From the NCBI GenBank assembly GCA_031267005.1, contig JAIRZX010000568.1:1-5705 (forward strand): a DNA stretch of 5,705 nt, given 5' to 3'. The notes under the pieces were generated by a model. It worked only from the letters and a program-made list of their open reading frames with translations. It was not told the origin of the DNA and made no database searches. Position 1 is the stretch's first letter. Every line of letters begins with the position of its first letter. Both the position numbers and the translations under genes were made by a program. Positions 4,282 through 5,705 of this stretch are shown piece after piece. Source of the stretch: Deltaproteobacteria bacterium. GTDB taxonomy: Bacteria > Desulfobacterota > Desulfarculia > Adiutricales > Adiutricaceae.

Positions 4282-5705
4282 TCAGTTCACGTTGAAGGAG
4301 ATGTAGAGGTTATGCTCGCCGCGTTTCACGAAGAACACGTAGGGAGTGTCCTTTTTGTGGTCGGTGAGGGCCTTCTGGTAGTCGGTCATGCTGTTCATGC
4401 GGACGTTGTCGATCTCTAGGACCACGTCGCGGGGCCTTACCCCGGCCTGGCCCGCCGGGGAATCCTGGCCGACGTTCTCGATGAGCAGCCCCTGCGGGGG
4501 ATCGAGCCCCAGGGAACGGGCCACGTCCGGAGTGATCTCGCGGACGGTGAGCCCCAGATCCTGCGGGTTGTTGCCGGAGCCGGGCAGGTTCTGGGTAGCG
4601 TCGGGAAGGAGGCCTATGGTGACCGAAAGCGTAGTCTCCTTGCGGTCGCGCCAGACCACCACCTGGCAGACCTTGCCCACCTCGGTGTCGGCCACGAAGG
4701 CGCTCAGCTCCTGGTACTGCTTGATGGGCTTGCCGTCGAAGGTGAGGACCACGTCGCCGTGCCTGAAGCCGGCCGCCTCGGCTGGGGTGTTGGGCTGGAT
4801 GGTGCCGATCAGGGCGCCGCGCGGGGAGTCGAGCCCGAAGCCCTGGGCGAGTTCGGGGGTGACCTCCTGGATGTAGACGCCGAGCCAGCCTCGGTCGACG
4901 CGGCCCACGGTGCGGAGCTTGTCTACTATCTTGGTGGCCATGCTGGACGGGATGGCGAAGCCTATGCCGTTGCCGCCCGCGACTATCATTGTGTTGATGC
5001 CCACCACCTGGCCCTGGAGGTTGAGGAGGGGGCCGCCGGAGTTTCCGGGGTTGATGGAGGCGTCGGTCTGGAGGAAGTCGTCGTAGGGCCCGGCGCCGAT
5101 GGCGCGGCCCCTGGCCGAGAGTATGCCGGCCGTTACGGTGTGCTCCAGGCCGTAGGGGTTCCCTATGGCGACGAGCCAGTCGCCTATCTCCACCTTGTCC
5201 GAGTCTCCGAAGACTATGAAGGGGTAGGTCCCCTCCTTGGAGAGCTTCAGAACGGCTATGTCGGTCTTGGTGTCCTTCCCGATGACCGTGGCCGGGATCT
5301 CCTGGCCGTCGTCGAGCTTGACCTTTATGTCGTCGGCCCCTTCGACCACGTGGTTGTTGGTGATGACGTAGCCCGCCGGGTCGAATATGAAGCCGGAGCC
5401 CAAGGCGCGCTCCTTGTACTCGCGGGGGGGCTGGTTGGGGAAGCCGAAGAAGTTGTTGAAGAACTCCTCCTCGGGGCTGTTGAAGGGGCCTCCCTGGGGG
5501 CCGGGGAAGGGCGGGCGGCCGGGGAAGGAGGGGCCCCCGCGGGAGCGTACGACCTTGACAGTGAATAGGTTCACGCCCGCAGGCTGGGTGAGCTTGACCA
5601 TCGGTGCCAGGGAGGGGAGCGGGGCCAGGATCTTGCCGCTGTCGGGCGGGGCCACGGCGACCGGCGCTACGGGGGCGGCGGCTTGGGGGGCGGCCTGGAC
5701 GGCCG
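4282..5705 (-). CDS. degP: Periplasmic serine protease Do/DegP (HtrA family), N-terminus beyond window
   Basis: This is an HtrA-family protease and chaperone that degrades misfolded envelope proteins in the periplasm. The frame is open from the right edge to TGA 4284-4282, giving 474 visible codons less the stop (473 residues, numbered from the first whole codon at 5703). An Ala/Pro-rich stretch (1-30) precedes the protease domain (about 33-265). The triad is complete: His118 in TNNHVVEGA (codon at 5352), Asp148 in KTDIAVLKL (5262) and Ser222 in GNSGGPLLN (5040). Spacings of 30 and 74 residues are close to those of E. coli DegP. A Gly/Pro/Phe-rich segment (about 55-95) corresponds to the variable LA-loop region before ALGSGFIFD. 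PDZ1 starts near RGWLGVYIQEV (about 271) and PDZ2 near LGLTVREITPDVA (about 393), running to the C-terminus. Two PDZ domains separate it from the single-PDZ DegS type. DegP and DegQ cannot be told apart here. The signal peptide and start lie outside. GTG 5655 is not the likely start, because the frame continues upstream of it. Confidence 0.97.
   Translation of the reverse strand, partial: AVQAAPQAAAPVAPVAVAPPDSGKILAPLPSLAPMVKLTQPAGVNLFTVKVVRSRGGPSFPGRPPFPGPQGGPFNSPEEEFFNNFFGFPNQPPREYKERALGSGFIFDPAGYVITNNHVVEGADDIKVKLDDGQEIPATVIGKDTKTDIAVLKLSKEGTYPFIVFGDSDKVEIGDWLVAIGNPYGLEHTVTAGILSARGRAIGAGPYDDFLQTDASINPGNSGGPLLNLQGQVVGINTMIVAGGNGIGFAIPSSMATKIVDKLRTVGRVDRGWLGVYIQEVTPELAQGFGLDSPRGALIGTIQPNTPAEAAGFRHGDVVLTFDGKPIKQYQELSAFVADTEVGKVCQVVVWRDRKETTLSVTIGLLPDATQNLPGSGNNPQDLGLTVREITPDVARSLGLDPPQGLLIENVGQDSPAGQAGVRPRDVVLEIDNVRMNSMTDYQKALTDHKKDTPYVFFVKRGEHNLYISFNVN

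Noticed and set aside
4759..5568. Plus-strand frame of 269 codons opposite degP
   Set aside because: It is the antisense shadow of degP: a Val/Gly/Glu/Asp-rich product mirroring the codon bias of the real gene.

Overview
The window is very GC-rich bacterial DNA, roughly 70% GC by eye, with strongly GC-biased third codon positions. The recognisable genes all lie on the minus strand. A periplasmic Do/DegP-type protease points to a Gram-negative bacterium. The style of the protease and of the kinase-like protein would fit a deltaproteobacterial or related lineage, but that is a guess, because no taxonomic marker is present.

Layout, read in the direction of transcription (high to low coordinates). 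At 5705-4282 is a degP/htrA serine protease, entire except for its N-terminus, which lies beyond the right edge. Just past its stop codon come a duplicated 28-bp block (4221-4280) and a strong 14-bp stem-loop (4168-4205). About 3 kb without an intact gene follows. It holds a featureless stretch with a 13-C run (3507-4167), five tandem 26-bp repeats (3377-3506), a probable decayed reading frame (about 3376-2360), and a 628-bp block bounded by a perfect 15-bp inverted repeat (1483-2110). The first 340 nt of that block look like the 5' (domain I to III) part of a group II intron RNA, with no reverse-transcriptase frame and no domain V that I could find.

After this debris a near-consensus sigma-70 promoter (1284-1256) opens a leader of about 210 nt. 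The leader carries a GGCG tetranucleotide repeat, a perfect 9-bp hairpin, a poly-G run and a Shine-Dalgarno. It leads into a eukaryotic-type protein kinase-fold protein that starts at GTG 1036 and runs off the left edge. This protein has lost every catalytic landmark I can align (VAIK Lys, alpha-C Glu, HRD Asp, DFG Asp), so it is a predicted pseudokinase with a Pro/Ala-rich C-terminal linker. It was found by translating the minus strand directly.

The protease and the pseudokinase need not work together. They are separated by 3 kb of decayed or mobile sequence, and the pseudokinase has its own promoter. The most notable items are the fully degenerate kinase, its structured repeat-bearing leader, and the intron-derived block inside inverted repeats.
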